Shown: positions 43,801 through 55,047, counted from the first letter of the stretch. The stretch: DNA of 64,000 nt from Strongylocentrotus droebachiensis (GCA_035222895.1 JAVYIG010007238.1:1-64000); one strand, 5' to 3'. A program made the numbers and translations. The notes: a model not told the origin generated them from the sequence alone.

Positions 43801-46472
43801 CTAGCCTTGTTAGGATGTCTTTTTAAATAGACAAGAGGTTTTATTGGCTGTCTTTCCTTGATCTGGGTAGGGTAAACAGGTACCAGAGCCCAATCGCATG
43901 AAACTTACCACTGATGGTAACTTTGCCATCAACATTAACTACCATGACAACATCACTCAATAGCCAATTAAATCAACGTTTCCATGAAAGTTATCATTAA
44001 CGTCTAAGTGTAATTATAAGTATTACGCAATGGTGCCTTGGTAATCTAGTCCTTTCCATTCACTGAGTGCTGAAAATAGCAACTGATGTAAATTAAGATG
44101 ATTCTTTAAACAAAAGTGCCCAGAGACTTAAATACATACATTTGTGCACAAAATGAGTATCACTATCATTATTAACATAATTGTCCAGAATAACAATACA
44201 CCAGTTTACGGTTATGGGCGCTATTTTAATTTACGAGTAAACAAACCAAATGACCTCTAAAGGTCAGTGGTTAATGCGTAAATTAAGATTGCGCCCATGC
44301 AAATTATAATGACATCACTGCCTGCGTGCTGCGTTGTGCGCTCGCATCATAATTTGCATGGGCGCAATCTTAATTTACGCATAAACCACCGACCTCTAGA
44401 GGTCGTTTGGTTTGTTTACTCGTAAATTACAATGGCGCCCATGTCTGCGCATGCGCACTGTTGTAACCGTAAACTGGTGTATTGTGGAATGGGCCATTAT
44501 TATTCAAACACTCAAAATTACCTTGACCGAGTTGACAAAAACACATGGTCTGCAGTGCCATGGCTCGTCTTCATTCTGCAGAATAGAGCCCTCTATAGAT
44601 GGACTATGACACTGTTGATGGTACCCTACAGAGAAAAAGAAAAAGAAAAAAAATATGAAAATAGACATGAGAAAAACTCTCTCAAACTTCTCCACATCAT
44701 ATTCTTTTTCAATTACAGTGAAAAATGAAGGAGACTTATCACCCCATCAATAATATCAATGACAAAGTATATAGTTAAGAGACAGAAATCATCATTCGAT
44801 ACTCTCAAATAGTTTAGGAATCTGCATGACAGTAGACCTGAAAGTAACTTCAATAAACCGAAGAGAACAATCTTACATTTTTTTCACTATCATTCCTAAA
44901 TAATAATAATTATATTATATCGTTGTCTCTATGTGCTGTTAGAAAGAGTAAGAAGGAAAGGTGGATAGAGAAACATAAGAGTGAGATATGCTCAACATAC
45001 TTCCTCTCGTTAACATTGGAAAATATTTTTGAAAAGAAATGTTTTAAGACGCGCCTTAAAGTTGTCTACAGTAGCACAGTTTTTTAGATTTTCCGGTAGT
45101 TTATTCCAAAGTTTAGTTGATGTGACCTGAAAAAAGCGAGACCTGTAGAATTTAGTATTTATTTGTGGAATGGTGTGGAGAGACGTTTGGAAGATCTGAG
45201 GGTTCTGTTTGGAACATATTGGGTTTAAATAAGTAGGACCTTACCTCGACCACATCTGTCACAGATGACTATCTCGTTGGGGAAATCCGACATGCCATCA
45301 TTGCACACAAAGCATGTGATGTCCTGGTCTTCGTTCTGATTGTGGGCCTTCTGCAGATCTTTGTAGAGCACCCAGAACTCAGATTCGTCTTCAAAAGACA
45401 CCATGCAGCGCTCGTGTTCCTGTTCAACCTTTGGTGGAGGAAGAAACAGTTGATGTGTGAGTGAACCGTTGGATCATACCAGGGGGGTGTTTCACAAAGA
45501 CTAAGATCAACTTTAAGTTGGACTTAACTATGGCAGGCCATTCATGCCATTGTTTGATCTCACTGTTTACTGGCATTGGTCTCTCAAAGGACGTAAAAAT
45601 CATGGTCACAAATCTACATTTTCTGATAATATATTATTGAAGGACAAATATTCTCTAAAGATCTTAATGGTGAGAGCAACCGGTGGCATGAATGGCCTGT
45701 CATAGTTAAGTCCAACTTAAAGTCGATCTTAGTCTTTGTGAAACACCCCCCAGTATCGTCTTCCAAGTACAATGAAACTTATATAAAGAAAACCCAAGGA
45801 AACTTAAGTAACCCTTGAAGACCAGTCAACTTTTGTGCTGCCCCTAGATTATGGAATAGATTACCACTAGAAATAAGGAAAGCCCCATCACTAGAATTTT
45901 TTTAATCAAGACTGAAAACTCATTTGTTCATGAAGTATGTATAGCACAGCATTTAAGAGCGCTTGCAGCGGAGTAGAATTTATCCACACAGTTACTGCAC
46001 TTTACAAATGAATATTTTCATTATTATTATGGTACATTACCTCTTTTACAGTTCCAAGATAAAAGAGACCATCACTCCAACGGGCAAGCACATCTAGACC
46101 TTCTGAGTATTCCGCGTCCTTGAAAGTCTCTCCACTGGAACTGGTATTAGGACTCTGATCCTGGTCCTCACTTAGATCACTCTTAGTTGGACTCTGTTTC
46201 TTGGTTGCACTCTCGTCCCCTCTCCATGAGCCTTCCTTTTTCAACCTTTTCGGTGAAGCACCTATTCTTGTCACTTTGGCTGGGAGAAGAGCGCTGTTGA
46301 GCTTCGCAGCAGCAACGGCATCCCTGATTGGTCTCTTGGGGGATGATTGGGGCTTGGGCCTATCTGTGGTCTCTTCTGATTGGTTGGATGTGCTCTTAGG
46401 AGGTTTGTTGTTGGGAGAGAGCTGATAAGAGCAGCTTGCAAGATCTGAACTGACTTGAGTTGATGATGCCAT
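31861..46472 (-). CDS. MTF2: Polycomb-like PRC2 accessory protein (MTF2/PHF1/PHF19 family), complete, 14 coding exons, 708 residues
   Basis: Exons in transcript order: 46041-46472, 45245-45428, 44522-44625, 43302-43332, 42020-42060, 41576-41652, 41280-41332, 40219-40261, 39465-39533, 38529-38652, 38042-38109, 33958-34131, 32856-32970, 31861-32472. The sum is 2127 nt, in frame to TAA at 31861. An N-terminal Ser/Pro/Lys-rich region is followed by a Tudor domain (about 120-170; [17 protein letters not shown] joined to [14 protein letters not shown]). PHD1 (about 181-235) has [25 protein letters not shown] and WHCRPC. PHD2 (about 279-330) has [29 protein letters not shown] and FVCSVC. A winged-helix region follows ([32 protein letters not shown]), then a basic tract, and the C-terminal [20 protein letters not shown] / [11 protein letters not shown] domain. 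The family recruits PRC2 to CpG-rich DNA and reads H3K36me3 with the Tudor domain. One gene normally serves invertebrates, so the vertebrate symbol is approximate (Pcl). Confidence 0.93.
33066..33303 (-). mobile_element. tRNA-derived SINE with (CTAT)n tail
   Basis: On the minus strand the head reads GCGGGATAGCTCAGTGGGTA (box A, TAGCTCAGTGGG) and GGGTTCAAAACC (box B) within 33241-33303. A unique body and a short (CTAT)n tail at 33066-33081 follow. It lies in intron 12 of the Polycomb-like gene, in the same orientation as the gene. Confidence 0.8.
34128..34950. repeat. Minisatellite of about 8 units (~100 bp) starting at exon 12's acceptor
   Basis: The shared core is GCTTTGTCATAAACAGATAA, followed by GATGAGGTCAAACAAAGGTC and CTGAAACCAAACCTGAAGGA; core repeats start near 34151, 34248, 34352, 34447, 34548, 34639 and 34746. 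The array begins within the acceptor and first bases of the coding exon that starts at 34131, and fills the upstream intron. Confidence 0.85.
35281..37144 (+). mobile_element. About 1.9-kb non-coding element ending in a perfect hairpin (Helitron-like?)
   Basis: The 5' 590 bp match 16407-16989. Segment 36760-36860 is a diverged internal repeat of 35345-35430 (CTTAGACTATCTAGAGGAAT versus CTCGGACTATCCAGTGCAAT). The 3' end is a perfect 11-bp stem with a 2-base loop (37121-37144, GCAATGACGAA / TTCGTCATTGC). No terminal inverted repeats. A 3' terminal hairpin without TIRs is a feature of Helitron-type elements, but the CTRR end and the A/T insertion site are not clear, so classification is tentative. 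Confidence 0.6.
37627..37662 (-). repeat. Degenerate telomere-like CCCTAA stretch
   Basis: TAACCCTAACC, then CATAACCCTAACCCTC: about four imperfect units in a Polycomb-like intron. Confidence 0.6.
39180..39350 (+). other. Histone-type 3' stem-loops in an intron
   Basis: CAAC-AGTCTT-TTTC-AAGACT-ACC (39261-39283) and ACAGTCCT-TTTC-AGGACT (39331-39348) are both 6-bp stems with the 4-base loop TTTC. A partial third lies at 39289-39303. CAAGAACGAAAGA (39312-39324) resembles the histone downstream element. A TATAGTTCT/AGAACTATA hairpin precedes them. No histone coding frame was found upstream. They lie antisense in a Polycomb-like intron. Confidence 0.5.
39405..39450 (+). repeat. (ATT)n/(ATC)n microsatellite
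   Basis: Trinucleotide run 15 bp upstream of the donor side of exon 39465-39533. Confidence 0.9.
40461..40857 (+). mobile_element. Full-length family A MITE, 397 bp
   Basis: The ends are TTAAAGATAAAGAC and TGGTCTTTACCTTTAA. The internal AAGGTTCTGGAATCATCAAA is shared with base 180. It lies in a Polycomb-like intron between exons 40219-40261 and 41280-41332. Confidence 0.85.
41698..41815 (-). mobile_element. Truncated family C MITE
   Basis: Starts TTAAAGCCTGTCTGCACTAC and contains CCCCTTTTTCTTATGTTAAT, the reverse complement of family C internal text. Only about 118 bp remain. Confidence 0.6.
42715..42955. mobile_element. Inverted-repeat element with CAGTGACACAAAG ends
   Basis: The left text CAGTGACACAAAGACGTCAC and right text CTCCTTGTGTCACTGACCCC are imperfect reverse complements. 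The right part is then tandemly duplicated. Confidence 0.5.
42907..43127 (+). repeat. Tandem duplication, two units of 103 and 118 bp
   Basis: The units start ACCACTTTTTCTCAAAATGG and end GGATAGAAGGAA. The second has an extra copy of GACCCCTCGATATAA. Confidence 0.9.
43139..43291. mobile_element. GTTTCACAAAG-type MITE, reverse of 31524
   Basis: Contains GCATTTCACAAAACTTGTCA at the left and GGCTTTGTGAAACTCC at the right. It ends 10 bp before the exon at 43302 on the donor side. Confidence 0.7.
44194..44484. mobile_element. 291-bp palindromic MITE (CAATACACCAGTTTACGG)
   Basis: The arms are near-perfect for about 120 bp (CATGCAAATTATAATG / CATCATAATTTGCATGGGCG, GACCTCTAAAGGTC / GACCTCTAGAGGTC). 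Its end is 38 bp downstream of the donor side of exon 44522-44625. Confidence 0.85.
45005..45240 (-). pseudogene. Non-LTR retrotransposon RT C-terminal fragment
   Basis: The minus strand reads [39 protein letters not shown], then [13 protein letters not shown]; the LWN-LP pattern is the conserved tail of jockey/CR1-like polyproteins. It is intronic in the Polycomb-like gene, ending 5 bp from the exon donor at 45245. Confidence 0.75.
45482..45751. mobile_element. 270-bp fold-back MITE with ~70-bp arms
   Basis: The ends are GGGGGGTGTTTCACAAAG and CTTTGTGAAACACCCCCC. The arms continue through AAGTTGGACTTAACTATGGC / GCATGAATGGCCTGTCATAG. Confidence 0.85.
45800..45990 (+). pseudogene. Second RT C-terminal fragment with 3' tail
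   Basis: The plus strand reads [24 protein letters not shown], a TAA stop, then [12 protein letters not shown] and a stop. It is followed by AGCGCTTGCAGCGGAG and TTACAAATGAATATTTTCATTATTATTATGG, a CR1-like 3' end. It is opposite in strand to the fragment at 45005. Confidence 0.75.
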
Positions 46473-46499
46473 ATCCTGCAAAATAGGCCAAAATGAAAA

Positions 46500-47230
46500 G
46501 TAAAGTTTCATGTTTTTAACAATTTTCTTTCTCTAACTTTTATAAACAAATGCGTTGTTCAATTTTACTAAAATGATAAATTATAAAGTCTGACAAAATG
46601 GAATTCTGTCATTTAGATCTAATCTAGATCTAGAGTTCTAAAGTTAGGTCTTAGGGATCTAAATTAAGAAAACTGAAGTTGGTTTAGAGGTCTACTTCAA
46701 ATTCAAATCAAGCTTCATTTCATCCTAATCTAGAAAATAAGGATAAAATCTGTACATTTTTTGTCATCACTGAGAATTGAGATCCTTTGCTTCGTAAGAC
46801 TTTCTTTAAAAATAAAAAGTATATAGATCTATAGATCTAGATCTAGATCTAATATAAGTTACCCTACTTTTCTTTTCATGCTCTTTCTACTTTTCTGTAG
46901 TCTAGTACTCTAGTCTCTTCTTTAACGTTAGATCGAAATTTCAAAACTTTAATTTTTGAAATGCTGAAACTTGAAAGTTAAAAAAATTACAAATCAAATG
47001 TGAATGACAATAACAATTTCATAGACTCTAACTTGGATGTAAAATTCATATTACATTAGTAACAATATGGTCCAGATGTTGTTACTTCAATCAACTAGAA
47101 ATTAAATGGCACATCTTCCAAATTGAAGAATGTTCAAATCTCAAAGTCAAACATGGTTTTAACAACATGAAATTACACACGTGGGACTCCCCATGTCATT
47201 CATTGAAAAGAGTGACCACGATTTAGCTAA
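46500..47230. other. First intron of the Polycomb-like gene
   Basis: AT-rich, with an AGATCTAGATCT simple repeat at 46820-46850 and no other feature. Confidence 0.5.
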
Positions 47231-47235
47231 CTTAC

Positions 47236-47480
47236 CAACTTTTTATCACAATGTGTCCTCGCTTCTAGTAATTATGATAGCTATAATGTTCAGAGCACTG
47301 TGGAGGTAAATACAGCAATTCCTAGTCATTTGACAGCTTAGACATGACGACATTCACTTCTCACAAAAGCGTACCAAAATTCAATTGGACTCCATTCAAT
47401 TCAATTCCCATTGCCCCACATGCGAATTCATGTGTTTGTGTACAATGTGTGTGTGGATTTTGCATAACCTGCGTACGTTT
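47236..47480 (-). promoter_or_regulatory. Probable non-coding first exon and promoter of the Polycomb-like gene
   Basis: A strong donor (GTTG|GTAAGTTAG) ends at 47236, and the first coding exon has its own acceptor (ATTTTGCAG) at 46476, so a 5' UTR exon is expected here. The upstream limit is unknown. A moderately CG-containing stretch (47440-47530) is compatible with the promoter. Confidence 0.45.
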
Positions 47481-47539
47481 CCCGCGAAAACCTATGATGA
47501 ATGATGTGAACTAACACTACTTCCGGTATGCGTCTAATT

Positions 47540-48350
47540 TTTTTCTGGGACGGCCTAGTTTAGCATTTAGAAGCTTAATTATACAAACTTGAAAGAAATT
47601 TGTGGAAATGAGATAAACGAAAAGTAGACAGAAATGTTAGCAATGTGTCTTTTAGTGAATCTTTATTAAAGTATATTTAGAGGATTGAACTTTTTCGGAT
47701 TTTCTCTATTTCTCTTTCTCTCTCCCCGCCATCTAATCTTTCTTTCTCTCTCTCTCTCTGCTCTCTCGATCGTTCCCCTCTATTCTCACTTTATCCTCAG
47801 TTTTCTTATTTATAACTGATTTTCCTTATAAAATTAAATATAATTATGGCGTATATATTCAATATTGAATGAACGCCATTACCCAACTCTATTCTCCTTT
47901 CCTCTACAAGCCTCAATTATAGTCTCTCAAGGCATTAGATGCCAGGCTTGCTGAGGGTTGCATGCACCCCCCCCCCCCACACCGCGAATCAGTTGAAATC
48001 ATCACTATTGTAGGGCAATTACACCCCCCCCCGACGGAATTGCCTATATTTTACATGCTCCGAATCCATTATTTAGTAGACCTACTGCCTCGATTAATCT
48101 CTCTGTATTTGTACCTCAAAATATTGAATTCATAGGAACAAATACAAGTTTATTTTAGTAGAACTATTTGAATATTGCATTTTACTTTGGTGAACTTAAA
48201 AAGCAGGAGCTAGGAGGAGAAAAGGAGAAGATCAACGAGAATTAAGATGATGATGATGATGACAAAGAAGAAGAAGAGGAAGAAGGAGAAGAAGGAGAAT
48301 GAAGAAGAAGAAGGAAAAAATCACATGGTAGTGCAAGAAACTTATATAGG
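47540..48350. other. Intergenic, simple repeats
   Basis: CT-rich tracts near 47700-47770, C-runs near 47970 and 48025, and a GAAGAA tract near 48260-48315. No gene seen. Confidence 0.5.
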
Positions 48351-48352
48351 CC

Positions 48353-48866
48353 TACAGTGCGTCCCAGAAAAAACGAAACCGAGAATTATCGATGTTTTTA
48401 TCATAACTTAATCACAATTATAATTAATGAATGACACATAGTTCTAAAGCTTAGATCCTCCTCTTTCATTTGATGCAACTCATATGATGCATATTTCATG
48501 CATGCGAGATTAAAAACAATTTGAAGAGAGGAAACCAAAAAGTCATTTGGCGGCCGGCGGTATCATGAATTTCAAAGAGAAAGACTTAACTCCGTTTCGT
48601 TGACGATCAGCCATGCAAAAAGTCTTGATGCATGGCTGATCGTCAACGAAACGGAGTTAAGTCTTTTTTCAACTCTGTTTGTTGCTACGGCGGGCAGCCA
48701 GTGAAAACGAATTTGTTTAATCAAATTATGAAAATTATGAAATGCAAGCATTACTTTAAACAAACAGAACTTTTTCCTGATTGAGGTGTCATCTATGAAA
48801 GGGCTGAAAATGAACTTATAAAACATCGTTAATTCTCGGTTTCTTTTTTTTCTGGGACGCACTGTA
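48353..48866. mobile_element. 514-bp MITE with TACAGTGCGTCCCAG ends
   Basis: The terminal inverted repeats TACAGTGCGTCCCAGAAAAA and TCTGGGACGCACTGTA continue through ACGAAACCGAGAATTA / TTAATTCTCGG. The terminal TA would fit a mariner-type target. It contains a second, perfect 38-bp hairpin (48580-48666). Confidence 0.85.
48580..48666. repeat. Perfect 38-bp hairpin inside the MITE
   Basis: Arms 48580-48617 and 48629-48666 are exact reverse complements around an 11-base loop (AAAAGTCTTGA). Confidence 0.9.
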
Positions 48867-48869
48867 TAC

Positions 48870-49680
48870 ATGTATATGATCAGTTCTTCTCTATGGGTGT
48901 GATTGTTGGACAATAAACAAAGAGCCTAAAAGAAGATTAGAGGTTGCAGAGATCGACCTGAGGTCCGTTTCTCGAAACCTGCATAAGTCTAACTATCTTG
49001 GACATTCCATTGAAAACTTGTGTTATAGAATACACGTTGTCTCTGGAATGTCCAGCGGTCTGAGGTTCTTTTGTAAGATTGTAAATATATCATGACCAGA
49101 AAAGGAAAAAAAAATGAAGAAGTGTCTAGAAAAGAAAGAGTAAAACCGTCACTCGTCAACAAAATAAGAAAGAGGCAAAAGCAATTTGTCGGTCAAATAT
49201 ACAGAAAGGATACAAATATACAGAAACTGAAAGAATAATCTACATCTACAAAAAACTATATTACCATAGAAGTTTGATGGAGAGATTAGCAGGAGGAGGT
49301 AACGCCTTAAATAATCATTGGCAAAGCCTGAACAAATGGGCAACCGAAAATAATATTAGCAATACCAGCTTTTTAAGAATAGCAGACAACAGACATAAAT
49401 GGGGGGCCATGACCGCCGATGATTGTAACCGACTTGAAACTTGATGATTACGATGATGATGATGATGAGTGCAAGAAGTTGGATTGCTTCTTGATGTGGC
49501 TTAGAATGTATGTTTTGTTATTATTTTGTTTTAGTGAAAAGGCACCCCAAGAAATTTAAGAACTTTATGATTATTATTATAATTATAATTGTTATTTTTT
49601 CTTTCTTTCTTTCTTATTTTTATATTTGTTTTTATTTCATTATTTTGTATTCATTTATTCATTTATTTATTTGTCAGGAA
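48870..49680. other. Intergenic, no gene seen
   Basis: A GATGAT run near 49450 and TTTCTTTC/ATTT tracts near 49600-49670. Confidence 0.45.
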
Positions 49681-49683
49681 CAA

Positions 49684-49991
49684 TAAGCCAGTTCACGGTT
49701 GCAGTCTGCGCATGAGCAGATAAAGGTCATTGCAGAAAAAATTGTGAAATGAACGGAGACGAAATACTGGAAACGTGCTCATGAAAGTTATGTAATCATT
49801 ATTCAATTATGCACTCCATGATACACAGGTGGAAGTATTCTTTGAAAAGGGGAAACAAAGGCTATTTATGTAGCACCTCTATCGCTGTAGGAATGATTAT
49901 TTCAAAATGTACAAAGTGGGACCTCTTTATGTTTTAAAGATCTGTGGATATTCGGGGTCATTGCAGTAATGTGCTAACCGTGAACTGGTCT
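49684..49991. mobile_element. Inverted-repeat MITE related to 44194
   Basis: The ends AGCCAGTTCACGGTTGC and GCTAACCGTGAACTGGTC are inverted; compare CCAGTTTACGGTTA at 44194. Only the tips are strongly inverted here. Confidence 0.65.
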
Positions 49992-49999
49992 ATTATGTA

Positions 50000-52580
50000 G
50001 ACGGTAAAGTTGACCCCATTGGACTTCTCCCACCCACTTGTCGAAAAAGCTTTTGAAAGCATTAGGTACATAACCCTACATTGATGTCAGCTAGTAAATA
50101 ATTAAGAGTAGCAGAAATTTTCCATTCACTTCAACTCAAAACAGTTACAGAAAGCACACACTCAATAGGCAATGAAGTTCATGTAAAGATGATAAATAAA
50201 TCTTTATTGCATGAGTACTACATGGCGAAATTGTTATCCAAAAACCCCAATCATAGAAAAAGCATGGAGGCAGAAACAAATTTCCGAATTTTATATGAAA
50301 TATAAGGCAGTATCATATAGTACAGAATTTTTTTAGCATTTCTATGGTTACCAAATGATATTTCATTATGTTTTCCCCAACTACAGCTTTATAAAGGCAA
50401 AAACTAGCAATGAATATTGAATGTGTTGGGGGCTTATCTAAGCAAACTAAAGAAGCAAACTAACTTTGTGTTATTTTTTTCCTCTTTCTGTTTTTTCTGC
50501 ATATGTACAAACACCTCTGTTGTTATGCTACAAATGTTCGTTATCATTTTTGTTTACTTCTGAAACACATCACATTATATTTTCAGGTCGCCAAAAGAAT
50601 ATCAATGAGCAAAATTTTGCACAATAACTTGTCTCAACAGAGTATTTTTTTTGGTACCAGTATGGCTTCATTTTGGAGGGAATGAGATACTCATAAATCA
50701 TAAATGTATCATTCATCCTTATTTGATTATATATGTCAGAGAAGAATATCCAGCACTGTTATAATTTTCCCTTAAACAGTTGGATCATCACTCGTAAGAT
50801 TTTGATTACAAAATAAGTCTAGACTAAAAACTCATATCACATTCAGGTAAACATTACCAGCATTCAATCAAAACTGGAATACACAAAACTGTTACTATAA
50901 TGCAATAGATAAGTTGAGTTGTTTCACAGAAATACATGAAGACAAAAGCTAGAAATGTGGGAGTGTATAAAAGTTCGCCTGAGAATAAAAACTATACAAA
51001 ATGTTGGCAGCGTCAAGTATAAATGAATGAATGTAACATTTCCTTTCGATTAGGTAATCAATAGTTATCAATATGTGTGTCCATCCGACAGACATGACTT
51101 GACATTTCCTCCCCCAATTGAACAAATTACACTCTAAACTAACACAGATGTTTCATAAATTTTAAGAAAATAAGTTTGATGATGATCTGCATGTTGATAG
51201 CCTTTTTGAGGCATGTGATGCAGCATCACCAAGACAAGTCAAAATAAAACCAAAACAGCTTCAAAAATCGTTTGAACTGGAATTTCAGTATGCCAATACT
51301 CTCTATAAAATGTCTTCAACATTTGCTGCACATGCAATGACTGATTTTGCTTTTTTTGTTACTGCATTATCTAGCATTGATATAGTGAGATATTTCATTC
51401 CAAATTTTACAAGTTTGATTACGTTTGCCCGCATCTCAGCACTTAGACCCTTCTCAAAAAGAAAGTCCAGTACAGTAGTGGGTAGGCTACAAAAACAACA
51501 ACCCCATTTTTGCATCTTAAGATTCGGCAATGGGAATCATGAACTAAGAAAAATTAGACTTAAATATTCTAAGTACTTTTATTTTTTAGTTTAACAATAC
51601 ACCACAGAATATAGTTATTGTAGAATCAAATGATTGACTGTTATTTATGCCAATAGGTTGATCACTCCCCCCCCCCCCCCCACAAAAAATATTAAAAAAT
51701 CTTACGTTTATCTTTAAACAATTACGAGATGAAATTCTCACCATTTATAGTCAATGCCTTCTAAATAGTCTATTGCAATATATTGAATTGTTATTATCCA
51801 TCTCTTAAGAGTATGATATATCAAAGAATTTCATTACAATATGGCGATATGCAAAAGTATGAACTTTTAATGCTTATATATATATATGAATGTCCTCATT
51901 TGTTATATTGTAAACCAATTCAAAGCTTTGCAATCTATAACTAAATTTCAGAAAATGCAAATAAATCTGATTATTTATTGCTAAATTACTAATAATTACT
52001 AAATTCACAAAAAGGAAGCAAAATATATACACAACTATGATAACACTATCTATCTAACAAGCAGCATGAATATTAAATATTGAAAAAAGGAACACAAACT
52101 TATATTTACATAAAAAGCAAACACAGGTGGGGCATCTTAAGTTATAAATGTTGATTACAAAATACACATAAATTAACCTTTTTAATTTCATTCACATGGC
52201 ATGACATTCGCCCTACATTCTACTCGCAAATCAAAGATCAGTTATAATAAATTAAATGCCTTTTATTTTTCTTCATCCAATTTTCCAACCACCCAAAAAA
52301 CAGGAAATATTTCTATATTTTTAAAGCCAAGGCATTAATTTCTTGATAACCTTATATGAATATCCAGATAGAATACTTATATGAAGATACCCATTGTTAA
52401 ATAGCATTTGCTAATAATAACATTGAAAGAAACTCTAAATCTATCAAATTATGTCTTTAAAACAAGAAAAAATACCGCTATTTTGGTTTACAGTGGTTCA
52501 ACATTTTCTAAATTGGATTAAAATGAAAATGTGAAGTTCCTCCTTCACAAAACCAAGAAGTAATAATGAACTGCTTATTA
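50000..52580. other. No coding feature; possible long 3' UTR or intergenic DNA
   Basis: A minus-strand AATAAAG (50209-50215) could be a poly(A) site for TMEM268 if its 3' UTR is very long; this is speculative. C-run at 51669. Confidence 0.35.
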
Positions 52581-52583
52581 ACT

Positions 52584-53093
52584 TTAAAGGTAATACAAAG
52601 TTTTGGTATGGGGTCATGAATTTGGTTCAAATGAACATATTGGAAGCATATACGATCCTACAATATTCATTGATCGTTGTCCCGGTTGAAATCGAGTCTT
52701 AAGTTATGAAATTATAAATAATAAACTCTTTATGTTGTATAGCTCCCTCTCAAGGTCAAGATATCAATTTAGCTATGAAACAATGTTTCTTGACTAAATT
52801 CGACCGATTAGCTATTCCCGTTTGGAAAATATATATCACAACTACATATTCTGAGATTTTCATGATCGCAGCTACCATTGTACGGCCGTAGGCGCTATTT
52901 GAAATTTATCAAAATTTACCGGGAGCACCGGTAAATTTTTATATTCAATTTTTCTCGAAAACAGAAGTGTTTTAGGGGTTAATTTTTTTAGTGCTTATAA
53001 TACATCCACAGAGGCATCCAAATATATCAAAATTGTAACGATTCACTATCCACCCAATTTTCAAAATTTCCCAAAACTTTGTAATACCTTTAA
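52584..53093 (-). mobile_element. Family B MITE, 510 bp
   Basis: TTAA-bounded, with the same termini as 27278-27786 and the interior in reverse order (GTACGGCCGTAGGCGC segment). Confidence 0.85.
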
Positions 53094-53559
53094 TAAATAC
53101 TCTCCAAGTTATTTCTTGGCACTTTGGTCTTTGAAGGTAATCATATTATCTGGGGGTTACTTGTTATAGCTTTCCAGCTCAGTAATAATAGGTCAATTTA
53201 GTACTGCATATAGTACAGGTTCTTAAGAACACACACAAGAAATATATAATTCTTGAACATTAATCTGATGTTGGCTTAAATGTAGTACTTACAAATTCAC
53301 AAATAAACAGCTTTACATTAAATGCAATTTGTTTTGGAATACAGTTGGCACGTGTCACATATATTGGCAAAGTTACAGACTGTATGTTTCCATGCTAAAT
53401 TAACATGGTTTCAAGTAGATTTTTGATAAGAATATATATATTATGATTATCCTTTTTTTATCTCAACAATGGATGATAAAAACAGGTGGAGGATGCAGTC
53501 TTACATATTCTAAATCCAGTAAGACAGAGACAGACTATACTATAGTATATTATGCTGCA

Positions 53560-53640
53560 TTATTGTAGAGCACTTAGAGACTTCTGATAAAGTAAGTGTT
53601 AGGCGCTATATAAGCACTGCAATTATTATTATTATTATAC
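53560..53640 (+). mobile_element. 3' tail of a CR1-like retroposon
   Basis: GAGCACTTAGAGACTTCTGA, then GCGCTATATAAGCACTGCAA and (TTA)n. A reverse relative lies at 61300-61385. Confidence 0.55.
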
Positions 53641-53932
53641 TCAAGCTATGTGCAAATAACATGAGAAATACCAGTGTCTAGAAGAATACAATTCATCAAA
53701 TTTTCTTCAAAATGAGAGAAAACTCATTCTACGTGGAAGCTAGGCCTACATGTAGACTAATACTTGTATATCTTTGGCTAAATATTTGTTTAAAGAAGTC
53801 AATACTAAATCATGATATTAAAGTAAACTGTACTTTCTGAGATAATGTCTGCAATCATAATCTGTCTATTTGTTCTTTCTTCATAGAAAATAAGCTAGTG
53901 AGAGTTTTCTACAACACTTTGTTTGCAACACA

Positions 53933-54323
53933 TTAAAGATAAACTTTAGTACTGGTAATGCGATTGCATTGTGAAAGAAAAGGTGTGAAAGGATCAGAAA
54001 CAGTTGATCATGGAGCATGTAAGTATTGGTGTGCACTGCAAGGTTCTGGAGTCATCAAAATCATAATAAATTTGACCGAGTCTTGGTAAAGTAACAAACA
54101 CTCACATAGAAAGCTATATATGGGACAACACACATGGTGTCGGGGATGGTACTACCTTGGTTTCCTTGTCTTTCTATGCTCATTACTCAGCCAGTATACA
54201 TTTTCTTCCAAAATTGTTTGGCACATGTCATTTATTTGTAATCTTGAACATTCAGTGTAAGTTTCGTTTGATTCTGTGAGAATTAATTTCTTTTTTTTTA
54301 CCAGTACTGGAGTTTATCTTTAA
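53933..54323 (+). mobile_element. Full-length family A MITE, 391 bp
   Basis: The ends TTAAAGATAAACTTTAGTAC and AGTTTATCTTTAA are inverted, and both tips continue into ACTGGTAA / TTACCAGT. Confidence 0.85.
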
Positions 54324-54329
54324 ATCTGT

Positions 54330-55040
54330 GGTCCTCCACATTGCTTTGAGAACAAGTCAATATACTTTTTTTTAACTTATTAACTTTTTAACTTTAAGTT
54401 ATACCATATTACAAAAGTTATGAATATTGCAAGAAAACCCTCCTCGCTTGTACCAACCAAAATGTGCACTTACAGACTCATACATTCTATGAACAATCCA
54501 TTCTCTCTTGGTCAGTTAATAATTATCACACAGCTACGATCTCTTTTACAATTATTTGGTCAGTCTCTTGGTCAGTCTATAATTATTACTGAGCTACGTT
54601 TTCTATCACATATATTCGTCAGGTACCATTTGATTGTTCTTTTTAAAGTTCATTGCCAATTTTTGTGAGTTATGGGAGAATATTATTTATTGTCAAACCC
54701 ATTGCTATATACCATCTCCGATACAATTTTAAATGTTGTTATGCAATATTCTTAATCCACGGCTGGTCAATAATTCACATGTAGAATAGAATGCTGAATC
54801 TTTTCCATTCTTTATTAACACTCTGAGCAACTTTTCTCTTTTTTTACCCTTTGAAGCAACAATTTTCTATGCATGTAGCAAAATGGCAGACACATACCAC
54901 CATGAGTATAGTACTTTGGCAATACTGATAATACCTGCTCATCCTAGTATAAACTAGTTGTAAACTGTCATATTCATAAAGCTTTTGTCATGTATTGGAT
55001 TGTAATAAACATATATTCAAGCAAATGCACATGCTAGTAA
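54330..55040. other. Intergenic or UTR, nothing recognised
   Basis: A short local duplication of TCTTGGTCAGT...AATTAT (54508-54590) and otherwise anonymous sequence. Confidence 0.4.
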
Positions 55041-55047
55041 AGTAAAA

